In this document: positions 8,021 to 15,976 of the stretch, piece by piece
Numbering within the stretch: position 1 is the stretch's first letter
How the letters are laid out: every line of letters begins with the position of its first letter
Assembly: GCF_004340685.1 (NCBI RefSeq)
Contig: NZ_SLUN01000026.1
Location: forward strand, 1-64,000
Origin: Hydrogenispora ethanolica
GTDB lineage: Bacteria > Bacillota > UBA4882 > UBA8346
Direction: 5' to 3'
DNA length: 64,000 bases
Notes under the pieces: model-generated
Told to the model about the DNA's origin: nothing
Seen by the model: the letters and a program-made list of their open reading frames with translations, nothing else
The model's database searches: none
Made by a program: the position numbers and the translations under genes

Positions 8021-8276
8021 AAAAATCCCTCCATTTTGGGCATACTTTAACGCAAATCAATAGTAACCCAAAAAGGATGATCTATAAAATGCCCGAAGCC
8101 CAATACACCAACCGCCTGATCCACGAAACCTCCCCTTATCTCCTCCAGCACGCCCACAACCCGGTCGATTGGTACCCCTGGGGCGACGAAGCCTTTGCTA
8201 AAGCCAAAGCCGAAGATAAACCCATCCTGCTTTCCTGCGGCTATTCCGCCTGCCATTGATGGCACGTCGGCTAAAG
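8021..8276 (+). pseudogene. yyaL 5'-fragment, copy 5
   Basis: The complete leader (hairpin 8034-8073), AAAAAGGATGAT, and ATG 8089 with 56 codons match intact yyaL almost perfectly through GYSACH. The Trp codon of CHWC is then TGA, a stop. Without it the reading would go on to WHV and then GGCTAAAGACACC, the junction shared with copies 2 and 3. Sequence similarity to the intact gene is very high, suggesting this is one of the younger fragments. Confidence 0.9.
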
Positions 8277-8399
8277 ACACCATTTCAATAATAAGGAATT
8301 TGGATATTTGATTTTTGGAGGAGTGGGGTCAAATCATTTTTTAATAGTTTTAGGCATCAAAGGTAAAAATAAATAAAAATGTTCCGAAAGGTAACCTCC

Positions 8400-8843
8400 G
8401 TGAAATATGATAAGTCGCTACATGCTATTTTGTTATCGTTGGTTGGTTGGCCTATGGGTGAGACCTACACACGGATAATGAAACACTTCGGTTTGACAAC
8501 CTTGTCGGGTCTTGAAGCGCTCAGCTTGATGTGGGTCAAAGAACCAAGTTGGTTATTGGGAATTTTGGCGGCTCTCGGGTTTACGGCATGGTTGGGTTTG
8601 ATGATCTACCACGGCACAAAAATTCTGGGAATTGATCAGTTACCAATCAAAGCCATGCTCATCACCATGACCGGGGAATCTTTGGTTTTTAGTGTTTTTG
8701 GAATTCTTGGCAAGAACGAACAATTGATTCAAAATGTCAGCGGTAACTTCGTCCACGCTTCTGGTGCGGCATTTGGCGGATTGGTGGCGGGTTTTTTGAT
8801 AAAAAAGTATCTTTTTAGTGAAGTTCCTGCGAAGGAGAAATAA
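8400..8843 (+). CDS. small membrane protein of unknown function
   Basis: About 147 residues with four likely transmembrane helices (for example [20 protein letters not shown] and a glycine-rich last helix). I do not recognise the family. I favour GTG 8400, which has GAAAGG eight bases upstream; an in-frame ATG at 8379 would add seven residues but has no ribosome binding site. The stop at 8843 is only a few bases before yyaL fragment 6. The general size and topology recall the membrane gene at 60492, without clear sequence identity. Confidence 0.6.
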   Translation: MKYDKSLHAILLSLVGWPMGETYTRIMKHFGLTTLSGLEALSLMWVKEPSWLLGILAALGFTAWLGLMIYHGTKILGIDQLPIKAMLITMTGESLVFSVFGILGKNEQLIQNVSGNFVHASGAAFGGLVAGFLIKKYLFSEVPAKEK

Positions 8844-8848
8844 TCTAA

Positions 8849-8974
8849 GCTCCTCCAACACGCCCACAACCTCGTCGACTGAGACCCCTGGGGGCGATGA
8901 AGCGTTTCAGAAAGCTATCGAAGAAGACAAGCCAATCCTGCTCTCATGCGGCTATTCAGCCTGTCACTGGTGCC
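8849..8974 (+). pseudogene. yyaL 5'-fragment, copy 6 (internal piece)
   Basis: The fragment starts inside the gene at the LLQHAHN codons (about codon 18) and runs to TGTCACTGGTGC, the CHWC codons, where similarity stops. It has a stop (TGG to TGA at the NPVDW Trp) and a one-base insertion (CTGGGGGCG). It lacks the leader hairpin and the start codon, in contrast to copies 4 and 5. From 8975 to about 9086 there is no similarity to yyaL. Confidence 0.85.
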
Positions 8975-9086
8975 CGCCCTCATTCTATCTTTCTCCCCCA
9001 GGGAGAAACGAACAGTGAATTTTTGTGAGTCATAACAATCTTTTTTTGGGCTTTGACCCCCTGTAAGAAGCAATCACTACTTTGTA

Positions 9087-9145
9087 AAATCCCGTTCGTT
9101 TTGGGCATACTTTAACGGTAAGCGAAAAAGTAAGCCCAAAAAGGA
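9087..9145 (+). promoter_or_regulatory. yyaL leader hairpin and ribosome binding site
   Basis: TTTTGGGC (9099-9106) pairs with GCCCAAAA (9134-9141), and TACTTT pairs with AAAGTA inside it. The AAGGA ribosome binding site follows directly. GGGCAT of the left arm is also complementary to the start ATGCCC, so the leader could alternate between two structures. Equivalent hairpins occur in copies 2, 4 and 5, and a refolded one in copy 1. Confidence 0.7.
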
Positions 9146-9155
9146 TGATAGATAC

Positions 9156-11222
9156 ATGCCCGAACCCCAACCCACCAACCGCTTGATCCACGAAACCTCC
9201 CCTTATCTCCTCCAGCACGCCCACAACCCGGTCGATTGGTACCCCTGGGGCGACGAAGCCTTCCAAAAAGCTAAACAAGAAGATAAACCCATCCTGCTTT
9301 CCTGCGGCTATTCCGCTTGCCACTGGTGCCACGTCATGGAGCACGAGTCTTTCGAGGATCCGGACATTGCCGCATTAATGAACCAATATTTCGTCAATAT
9401 CAAGGTTGACCGCGAGGAGCGGCCGGATATCGACCAGCTGTACCAGGATGCGGTCCATACCATGGGGGTGCAAGGCGGCTGGCCGCTGACGGTCTTTCTC
9501 GATCATGAGTTGCGGCCGTTTTATGGCGGGACCTATTTTCCGCCGCACGCCAGCTATGGCCGGCCCGGTTTCCCAGAAGTCTTGGAGGCGCTCCATGAGC
9601 GCTGGATCAACCAGCGGGACAAGATTCACGCGGCCAGCGCGGAATTGGCCGATTTCATGACGCAAGCGGCGGAGGCGGGGCCGGAAACGGCTGAACTCCC
9701 CGGCCCGGAATTTGCCGAGGAGGCGGTGCGCCGGCTCAGCCAGTACTTCGATGCCAGGAACGGAGGGTTCGACGGGGCGCCGAAGTTCCCCAATCCCAGT
9801 CTGCTGCAGCTCTTTTTGAAGGTTTCCGTCGCCCGGAAACCGGCGCGCCAGCCGGAACACTTCCTGTTCACGCTGGAAAAGATGGCCCGGGGCGGGATTT
9901 ACGATCAGCTCGGCGGCGGGTTTCACCGCTACGCCACGGACAGCCGGTGGCTCGTTCCCCATTTCGAAAAGATGCTGTATGACAATGCCCAGTTGCTCTC
10001 CAGCTATGCGGCAGGTTATCAATTGAACGGTTCGGCCGAGTTCCGGCAGGTGATCCGCGAGACCGCCGCCTATGTCCGGCGCAAGATGACCGCCCCCGAA
10101 GGCGGCTTTTACGCCACCCAGGACGCGGATAGTGAAGGGGAGGAAGGCCGCTATTATCTCTGGACTCCCCGGGAGATTCGGGCGGCTTTGGAACCGGACG
10201 CGGCGCAACTGGTTATCGATTATTACCGGGTCAGTGAGGCGGGCAACTTTGAAGGCCGGTATATCCTGAACCGCTTAAACCCGCCCTTGGCAGCATTGTC
10301 CGATCATCCCGACGGGGAGCTTCAGGAACGTTTGGCTGCGGCGCGCGCCAAACTGTTGGCGGTCCGCGAGCAACGGATCAAACCGTTCCGCGATGAAAAG
10401 ATCATTACCAGCTGGAATGGGCTGATGATCGGCGGTTTGGCCCAGGCCTATCAGGTGCTGGGAGACGCGGCCGATTATGAGACGGCGCGGCGGGCGGCGA
10501 ATTTCCTGCTGGACCGCATGAAGCTCAATGACGGGGGCCTGGCGCGGATCTATAAGGATGGCGCGGCGCGAATCGCCGGTTTCTTGGATGATTATTCGTT
10601 CCTGGCGCAAGGATTGCTCCAGTTGTACGAGTGCGATTTTGACCCGCGCTGGCTCCGGGCGGGACTGGAGTTGACCGAGACGGCCAGCGGCAGGTTCGGG
10701 GATGGGAGCGGCCGGTATTATCTGACGGCCGCTGCGGGCCAATTATTGAAGCGGCCGGTCTCCGGGAGCGATCAGGCGATACCGAGCGGAGTCGCGGTTC
10801 AGGCCGAGAACCTGTTGAAGTTGGCCGCCTATATCGGGAACGAACCATACCGGGAGGAGGCCGCCCGGATCTTGGGGGCCTACGGTCCGGCCATGACCGA
10901 CAACCCCTGGGGATATGCCGGATTGATCGGAGCCTTGGATGCCTGGCACCGCAATTATCAGACCTTCACCTTTGTGACGGATCAGGCCGGCGTGCCCGAT
11001 CTCTTGCGCCGGCTGCAAGGAGAATATCTTCCCTACCGGGTGCTGTTGCTGTGCCAAGCCGGAACGGATCTGGCCCATCACCCGGCCGCGCCGTTACTCG
11101 CCGGACACCGGCCGCTGGAGGGAAAACCGACCTGCTATGCCTGCATGGAGCGGAGTTGCCATCCGCCGGTAACCGGCTGGGAAGAGCTGCGGGCCTTGCT
11201 GAACCCAGAAGCGCCGCAGTGA
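9156..11222 (+). CDS. yyaL: DUF255 thioredoxin-domain protein (YyaL family)
   Basis: A full-length 688-residue member. Residues 1-165 are the thioredoxin-like DUF255 domain with active site C55-H-W-C58-H, followed by a long alpha/alpha-barrel region resembling six-hairpin glycosidases or N-acylglucosamine epimerases (LLDDYSF-type and [10 protein letters not shown]-type motifs visible). The biochemical role of the family is not settled. ATG 9156 is preceded by AAAAAGGATGAT and the hairpin leader. This is the only intact copy; six broken copies of its first 60 codons lie upstream in the same orientation. GC rises sharply at about codon 60 relative to the cargo upstream, marking the edge of the native chromosome. 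Confidence 0.9.
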   Translation: MPEPQPTNRLIHETSPYLLQHAHNPVDWYPWGDEAFQKAKQEDKPILLSCGYSACHWCHVMEHESFEDPDIAALMNQYFVNIKVDREERPDIDQLYQDAVHTMGVQGGWPLTVFLDHELRPFYGGTYFPPHASYGRPGFPEVLEALHERWINQRDKIHAASAELADFMTQAAEAGPETAELPGPEFAEEAVRRLSQYFDARNGGFDGAPKFPNPSLLQLFLKVSVARKPARQPEHFLFTLEKMARGGIYDQLGGGFHRYATDSRWLVPHFEKMLYDNAQLLSSYAAGYQLNGSAEFRQVIRETAAYVRRKMTAPEGGFYATQDADSEGEEGRYYLWTPREIRAALEPDAAQLVIDYYRVSEAGNFEGRYILNRLNPPLAALSDHPDGELQERLAAARAKLLAVREQRIKPFRDEKIITSWNGLMIGGLAQAYQVLGDAADYETARRAANFLLDRMKLNDGGLARIYKDGAARIAGFLDDYSFLAQGLLQLYECDFDPRWLRAGLELTETASGRFGDGSGRYYLTAAAGQLLKRPVSGSDQAIPSGVAVQAENLLKLAAYIGNEPYREEAARILGAYGPAMTDNPWGYAGLIGALDAWHRNYQTFTFVTDQAGVPDLLRRLQGEYLPYRVLLLCQAGTDLAHHPAAPLLAGHRPLEGKPTCYACMERSCHPPVTGWEELRALLNPEAPQ

Positions 11223-11251
11223 GTTTTTACCGGATATTAAGTATAGAGGCA

Positions 11252-11302
11252 TTGACAGAGCGAGAAGAGTTAGTTAGAATTCTGATAGTACGAATTCTAA
11301 CT
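11252..11302 (+). promoter_or_regulatory. marR promoter with overlapping operator
   Basis: TTGACA (11252-11257), a 17-bp spacer and TAGAAT (11275-11280). A perfect inverted repeat with arms AGTTAGAATTC (11272-11282) and GAATTCTAACT (11292-11302) covers the -10 box. This is the expected form of an autorepressing MarR-family operator. Confidence 0.8.
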
Positions 11303-11323
11303 ATTTTTTTAGGGGTTTTGAGT

Positions 11324-11776
11324 TTGAAACCGACCGAAACCAAAATGGCTGAGATGAACCGGCTGTTCCGGGAGTTTATCGCGCTGTACCATCAGAAATT
11401 GGGCATCTGTTTGCAGGCGGATGACCAACAGGAACCCCGATGCAACAAGAACCAAAAGCGGGCGCTTTTCATACTTCATGAGAAGGGAAGAGTCACCCCC
11501 AGCGAGCTCGGGAGAGCGCTGGATCTCCAAAAGGCCACCCTCACCAGCCTGGTGGATTCATTGGCTGCTCATAACCTGGTCCGCCGCGAACCGGATCCCG
11601 CGGATCGCCGGAAAACCTGGCTCGAACTGACGGAAGCGGGGAGCGAATACGTTCGAATGAAGAAAGCGGCTTACGACCGTTATTTCGCCGGCCGTTTCGC
11701 GGCGGTTTCCGAGGCCGAGATCGAGGAATCCCTCCTCAGCCTCAAAAGATTAGTGGACATCATGGGTAAGCTATAA
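11324..11776 (+). CDS. MarR family transcriptional regulator
   Basis: About 150 residues with a winged helix (KRALFILHEKGRVTPSELGR, then LDLQKATLTSLVDSLAAHNLV and the wing RREPDPADRRKTWLELT) typical of MarR repressors. I choose TTG 11324, eight bases after AGGGG; ATG 11345 is possible. The next gene, a MATE efflux pump, starts 30 bp downstream, an arrangement like Staphylococcus mepR-mepA. The palindrome over its own promoter suggests it represses this operon and is released by a toxic ligand. Confidence 0.85.
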   Translation: MKPTETKMAEMNRLFREFIALYHQKLGICLQADDQQEPRCNKNQKRALFILHEKGRVTPSELGRALDLQKATLTSLVDSLAAHNLVRREPDPADRRKTWLELTEAGSEYVRMKKAAYDRYFAGRFAAVSEAEIEESLLSLKRLVDIMGKL

Positions 11777-11806
11777 CGGGTAAATTCGGATCAAAGGAGT
11801 TCATTC

Positions 11807-13217
11807 ATGGATCGCTCGCAACAACTAGGGAAAGACAGGATTGGCAGTTTATTGATGCGGTTTTCGATACCGGCCATTGTGGGAATGGTCGTTAACGCTC
11901 TGTACAATGTGGTAGATCGGATCTTCGTGGGGCAGGGAGTCGGAAGCTTAGGGATCGCCGGGGTGACCATCGGGTTTCCGATGATGATCGTCCAGATGGC
12001 GTTCGGAATGTTGATCGGTATCGGCGCGACTTCCTTGATCTCCATCCGGTTGGGAGAAAAGAAAAAGGAAGACGCCGAGCTGATCATGGGAAACGCTGTG
12101 ACGCTCCTGGTCGTCATCGCGATTCTCCTAACCGCTTTGGGATTGATCTGGCTGGTCCCTCTCTTAAAGCTCTTCGGCGCCAGCCACCAGGTGCTACCGT
12201 ACGCCAAAGATTACATGAGCATCATTTTTTACGGTTCCGTCTTTCAGGGAATCGGTTTCGGCATGAATAATTTCATCCGGGCGGAAGGGAATCCCAGGAT
12301 CGCCATGGCAACGATGGTCATCGGCGCTGTGCTCAATACGATTTTGGATCCGCTTTTCATTTTCAGCTTCGGTTGGGGGATCAAAGGAGCGGCGTTGGCC
12401 ACGGTGTTGTCGCAGATTGTCGCCGCCATTTGGGTTCTCGCTTATTTCCTGGGGAAGAACAGCCTCTTAAAGATCAAGCTGCCCAATCTGCGGTTGCGCT
12501 GGGATATCGTCCTGGGCATTGCGGCAATCGGCTCCGCGCCGTTTCTGATGCAGCTGGCTGCCGGTTTTATTGAACAATAGCCTGATCCAGTATGGGGGAG
12601 ATGTCGCCATCTCCGCGATTGGGGTGGTGAACAGCATCGCCATGTTAATCCTGATGCCGATCTTCGGAATCAACCAAGGTGTCCAGCCGATCATCGGGTA
12701 CAATTATGGCGCCAAACAATACGACCGGGTGAAAAAAACCTTGAAGCTGGGGATCATCGCGGCGACGCTGGTCACGGTCGCGGGGTTCTGTCTGGTGGAG
12801 ATCTTCCCGAAACAATTGGTCAGCCTGTTCAACGCAACCGACCGGGAGTTGATCCGGATGGGAGCCCAGGCGCTACGGACTTTCCTCTGTATGCTGCCGA
12901 TCATCGGCTTTCAGATTGTGGGCGCCAATTATTTTCAAGCCATTGGCAAACCGCTTCAGGCGATGCTGTTGAGCCTGTCGCGGCAAGTGTTGGTCCTCAT
13001 TCCGGCGCTGATCATTCTGCCCCGCTTTTTCGGGTTGAAGGGCGTCTTTTACGCTGGTCCCACGGCGGACCTGATCTCTTCCGTGGTGACCGGATTGGTA
13101 CTCTTTTATGAGCTGCGGCACTTGGACCGGAAACACATTCAAACGAGCCAGGCCAATGCCGAGACGGCCGAAGCTCTGGCTCCGCTGGAAATCCTGATGG
13201 ATGGCGAGAAGCCGTGA
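11807..13217 (+). pseudogene. MATE efflux pump (MepA-like), frameshifted
   Basis: Twelve-helix multidrug/Na+ (or H+) antiporter of the MATE family in two frames. The first half (11807-12580) begins at ATG 11807 behind AAAGGAG and ends QLAAGFIEQ then stop. The second half continues as LLNNSLIQYGGDVAISAIGV from about 12566. The family has an uninterrupted Q-A-A-x-N-LLNNSL-type segment here, so a single base has been lost around 12566-12570. Both halves are otherwise well conserved, which suggests a recent mutation, a sequencing error or a reversible shift. The pump's final residues overlap the GTG/ATG of the U32 gene. It is probably co-transcribed with marR. Confidence 0.8.
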
Positions 13218-13222
13218 GAGCC

Positions 13223-14434
13223 ATGGAACTATTGATCCCTGCCGGCAATCTGGAGAAGTTGCGCACCGCGCTTTTTTACGGCGCGGATGCGGTCTATGTC
13301 GGAGTGGCGGGTCTGAGCCTGCGGGCCGAATCCGCCGAAATGAGCCTGGATGAGCTGGCCACCGGGATCGGGGAGGCCCACCGCGGTGGGGTCAAAGTCT
13401 ATGCGGCGCTCAATACGTTCGCGCGCGACAGCGATCTTCCCTCCGTCAAGGAGACCGTCGGGGCCTTGGCCGATCAGGGGGCGGACGCGGTGATCCTGAG
13501 CGATCCTGGTGTCTTGGCCCTGGTACGGCGGAATGCCCCCCATCTACCGGTGCATCTAAGCACTCAGGCCAATACCACCAACAGCGCGGCGGTCCGGTTC
13601 TGGCTCGAACAAGGGGTCCGCCGGATGGTGCTGGCCCGGGAATTGAATCTGGCGGAGATTGGCGCGATCCGGCGCGAGGTTCCCGAGGCGGAACTGGAGA
13701 TCTTTGCCCATGGCGCGATGTGCATGGCCTATTCGGGGCGGTGTTTCCTGTCGGCCTTCCGCAACCGGCGCAGCGCAAACCGAGGCGATTGCACCCAGCC
13801 CTGCCGTTGGGAGTACCGGATGGTGGAAGCGACCCGACCTGGCGACCCGTTCCGGGTCGAGGAGGATGCGCGCTATAGTTATCTGTTAAGTTCCAAGGAC
13901 CTGTGCATGATCGAATATCTGCCGGAGATCGCCGCCGCCGGTGTGGTCAGTCTGAAAGTCGAAGGCCGGATGAAGTCGCCCTACTACGTGGCGGCGGTGA
14001 CCCGGGCCTACCGCTGGGCCCTCGACGCTTTCCGGAACGATCCGGCTCACTACTGCTGCCCACCGGAATTCCTGGCGGAACTCGCGAAAATATCCAACCG
14101 CGGCTACACCACGGGATTTTATTTCGCCACAGAGCGGATTACCGAAGTCAATCCGGACGAGAAATACCGTCAGACCCATGACCTGGTGGGAACGGTCCTG
14201 GAATACGATCGCCCGCAGCGCCGGGCGCTGGTGGGAGTCAGAAACCGGCTGAGCGCCGGGGATGAAGTGGACCTGTTGCTGCCCGATGCCACCATCGGTT
14301 TAGATACGGAAACGTTCACCGATGAACATGGTTTGCCGTTGCGGGAGGCGCATAACGGCTACCGGGTGTATTTTCCATTGCCGGAGGAGGTTCCCGCCGG
14401 AGCGGTGTTGCGGCGGAAACTCCCGATGTCATAG
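13223..14434 (+). CDS. peptidase U32 family protein (TrhP/YrrO-like)
   Basis: A 403-residue U32 protein starting MELLIPAGNLEKLRTALFYG, the family's usual N-terminus, so I use ATG 13223 rather than the in-frame GTG 13214. The signature SGRCFLSAFRNRRSANRGDC then TQPCRWEY supplies conserved cysteines thought to bind an iron-sulfur cluster. Related proteins hydroxylate tRNA uridine 34 (TrhP) or 23S rRNA (RlhA); some were reported as collagenases. A C-terminal U32 beta domain (about 320-400) is present. It starts just past the MATE stop, so it may be translated from the same transcript, and its end overlaps the convergent response regulator by six bases. Confidence 0.85.
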   Translation: MELLIPAGNLEKLRTALFYGADAVYVGVAGLSLRAESAEMSLDELATGIGEAHRGGVKVYAALNTFARDSDLPSVKETVGALADQGADAVILSDPGVLALVRRNAPHLPVHLSTQANTTNSAAVRFWLEQGVRRMVLARELNLAEIGAIRREVPEAELEIFAHGAMCMAYSGRCFLSAFRNRRSANRGDCTQPCRWEYRMVEATRPGDPFRVEEDARYSYLLSSKDLCMIEYLPEIAAAGVVSLKVEGRMKSPYYVAAVTRAYRWALDAFRNDPAHYCCPPEFLAELAKISNRGYTTGFYFATERITEVNPDEKYRQTHDLVGTVLEYDRPQRRALVGVRNRLSAGDEVDLLLPDATIGLDTETFTDEHGLPLREAHNGYRVYFPLPEEVPAGAVLRRKLPMS

Positions 14435-15973
14435 CGATTGATTGCGCACTTTTCCCGGGGTCTTCCCGGTGATTTTTTTATAGACCCGGTAAAAATAACT
14501 GGGATTTTCGATGCCCACGGTCTTGGCGATCTCGTCGATGGATGACTCCGAATTCGCGAGCAGGACCGATGCCCGCTCCATGCGGCGCTGAATCAAATAA
14601 TCCGAGAAACTGACGCCCATCTCCGTTTTGAAAAGCCGGCTGAAATAGCTGCTATTCATATTCACGTACTTCGCCATCCGCTCGCAACGGATATTCTCGC
14701 CCAAATGGCCGTCGATATAATCGATGACCCGCTGAATCTCTTTCCGCCGCGAACCGCCGCGGGATTCCTCCAGCCGCTCCAGAAAGAACCGGATAACTTC
14801 GGACAAGACCGCCCGGTACCGGCCCAATGTGTCTCCGGCCAGATGAAAGCCTTCAAATGTGATGCTGTGGCGGCCGGCCGCCGCCTCCATGTCAACCAGC
14901 ATCCGGCGGAATAACGATTTTACAATGGCCGGGGGATACTTGGCGTCTTCCAGGGAGCGGAGCGATTGCTCCATCCATTCCCTAAGTCTGGAAGCGGGTC
15001 CGGTCTCCAGGATCTCCTTCAGCGCCGCCTGGTAGCGCTGGTACAAATCATGAGGATCGACATTCGAGAAAGTTTGGGCCTGGCAGACCAGGGCGCCCGG
15101 CTCCGAATAAAAATAACTTTCGCGGAGGGCGCAGGCCTCGTCCACCGCCTGGCGCAGTCCGGCAAGCGCGGGGCAAGCCGAACTGAAGGTTACGGATACG
15201 GAGACATGCGATGCTTCCAGCACCTGTTGCTGGAGCAGCTTTGCGAAATCCAGATCGTTTTGGCTGCGCGCTCCGGGAGCGGGGGATGTCCAGGATAGGA
15301 TCATCCAGGAATTTTCGGCGTACCGGAAGAAATTCCGCTCCGGTTGCTCCTGGAGGAGTGTCGCGATGCAGTTGGTAATATGGACCTCCGTTCCCGGAGG
15401 AAGGGTCTCGAGGTTATCGGCGAATACTCCGATGATCTGAAAGGAACCGGGCGGCAAAGCGATATTCAAAACCCGGACCGCGTCCGCCATCTGCTCCGGA
15501 TCAGCCGGCGTTTGATGGACCAGACTCATAAAGAAGTTATCACGGGCCAATAGCTTATTCAGGCTCAGACTGCGTTCGGCCTTTTGGCTCTGCTCCGCCT
15601 GGTATTTGGCACTCACCTTTCGGAGCGTCCGGAGCAGTTCCTCGTCGGTCAGGGTATACTTGACCAGATAATCCTCGCTCTCCAGCTCCAGCGCGGTCTT
15701 GGCGAAGTGGAAGTCTTCATGGCAGGTCAGGAGGACCGACTTGAGCCCGGGGTTGATCATTTTGGCCCTGCGGATCAGCTCCAAACCATTCAGTCCCGGC
15801 ATGGTGATATCGGTGATCAGCAGATCCGGAAGGCTCTGCTCCACCAGGATCAGGGCCTCCGAACCATTGTCGGCCTTGCCCACGATCGTGAAACCATGCT
15901 CTTCCCAGGGGATGATATGCTCCAGCCCCTGCAACATTTCAATATCGTCATCCGCAATGAGCGTTTTGATCAT
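14429..15973 (-). CDS. yesN: YesN-type response regulator (AraC family)
   Basis: A 514-residue response regulator. The receiver domain (1-120) has acidic pocket residues D8-D10, phospho-acceptor D55 (LLITD) and the conserved Lys in DYLVKYT. A ~280-residue linker of the YesN type follows, and two AraC helix-turn-helix motifs occupy about 410-510 (MNSSYFSRLFKTEMGVSFSD then IQRRMERA; SIDEIAKTVGIENPSYFYRV). Such regulators activate sugar ABC transporter operons. It lies three bases after the kinase gene, in one operon, divergent from the ABC permeases it most likely controls. Confidence 0.9.
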   Translation of the reverse strand: MIKTLIADDDIEMLQGLEHIIPWEEHGFTIVGKADNGSEALILVEQSLPDLLITDITMPGLNGLELIRRAKMINPGLKSVLLTCHEDFHFAKTALELESEDYLVKYTLTDEELLRTLRKVSAKYQAEQSQKAERSLSLNKLLARDNFFMSLVHQTPADPEQMADAVRVLNIALPPGSFQIIGVFADNLETLPPGTEVHITNCIATLLQEQPERNFFRYAENSWMILSWTSPAPGARSQNDLDFAKLLQQQVLEASHVSVSVTFSSACPALAGLRQAVDEACALRESYFYSEPGALVCQAQTFSNVDPHDLYQRYQAALKEILETGPASRLREWMEQSLRSLEDAKYPPAIVKSLFRRMLVDMEAAAGRHSITFEGFHLAGDTLGRYRAVLSEVIRFFLERLEESRGGSRRKEIQRVIDYIDGHLGENIRCERMAKYVNMNSSYFSRLFKTEMGVSFSDYLIQRRMERASVLLANSESSIDEIAKTVGIENPSYFYRVYKKITGKTPGKVRNQSL

Positions 15974-15976
15974 GAC

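Noticed and set aside
9375-10208. Long minus-strand frame of 277 codons inside yyaL
   Set aside because: It is a high-GC shadow of the yyaL coding frame, without conserved motifs.
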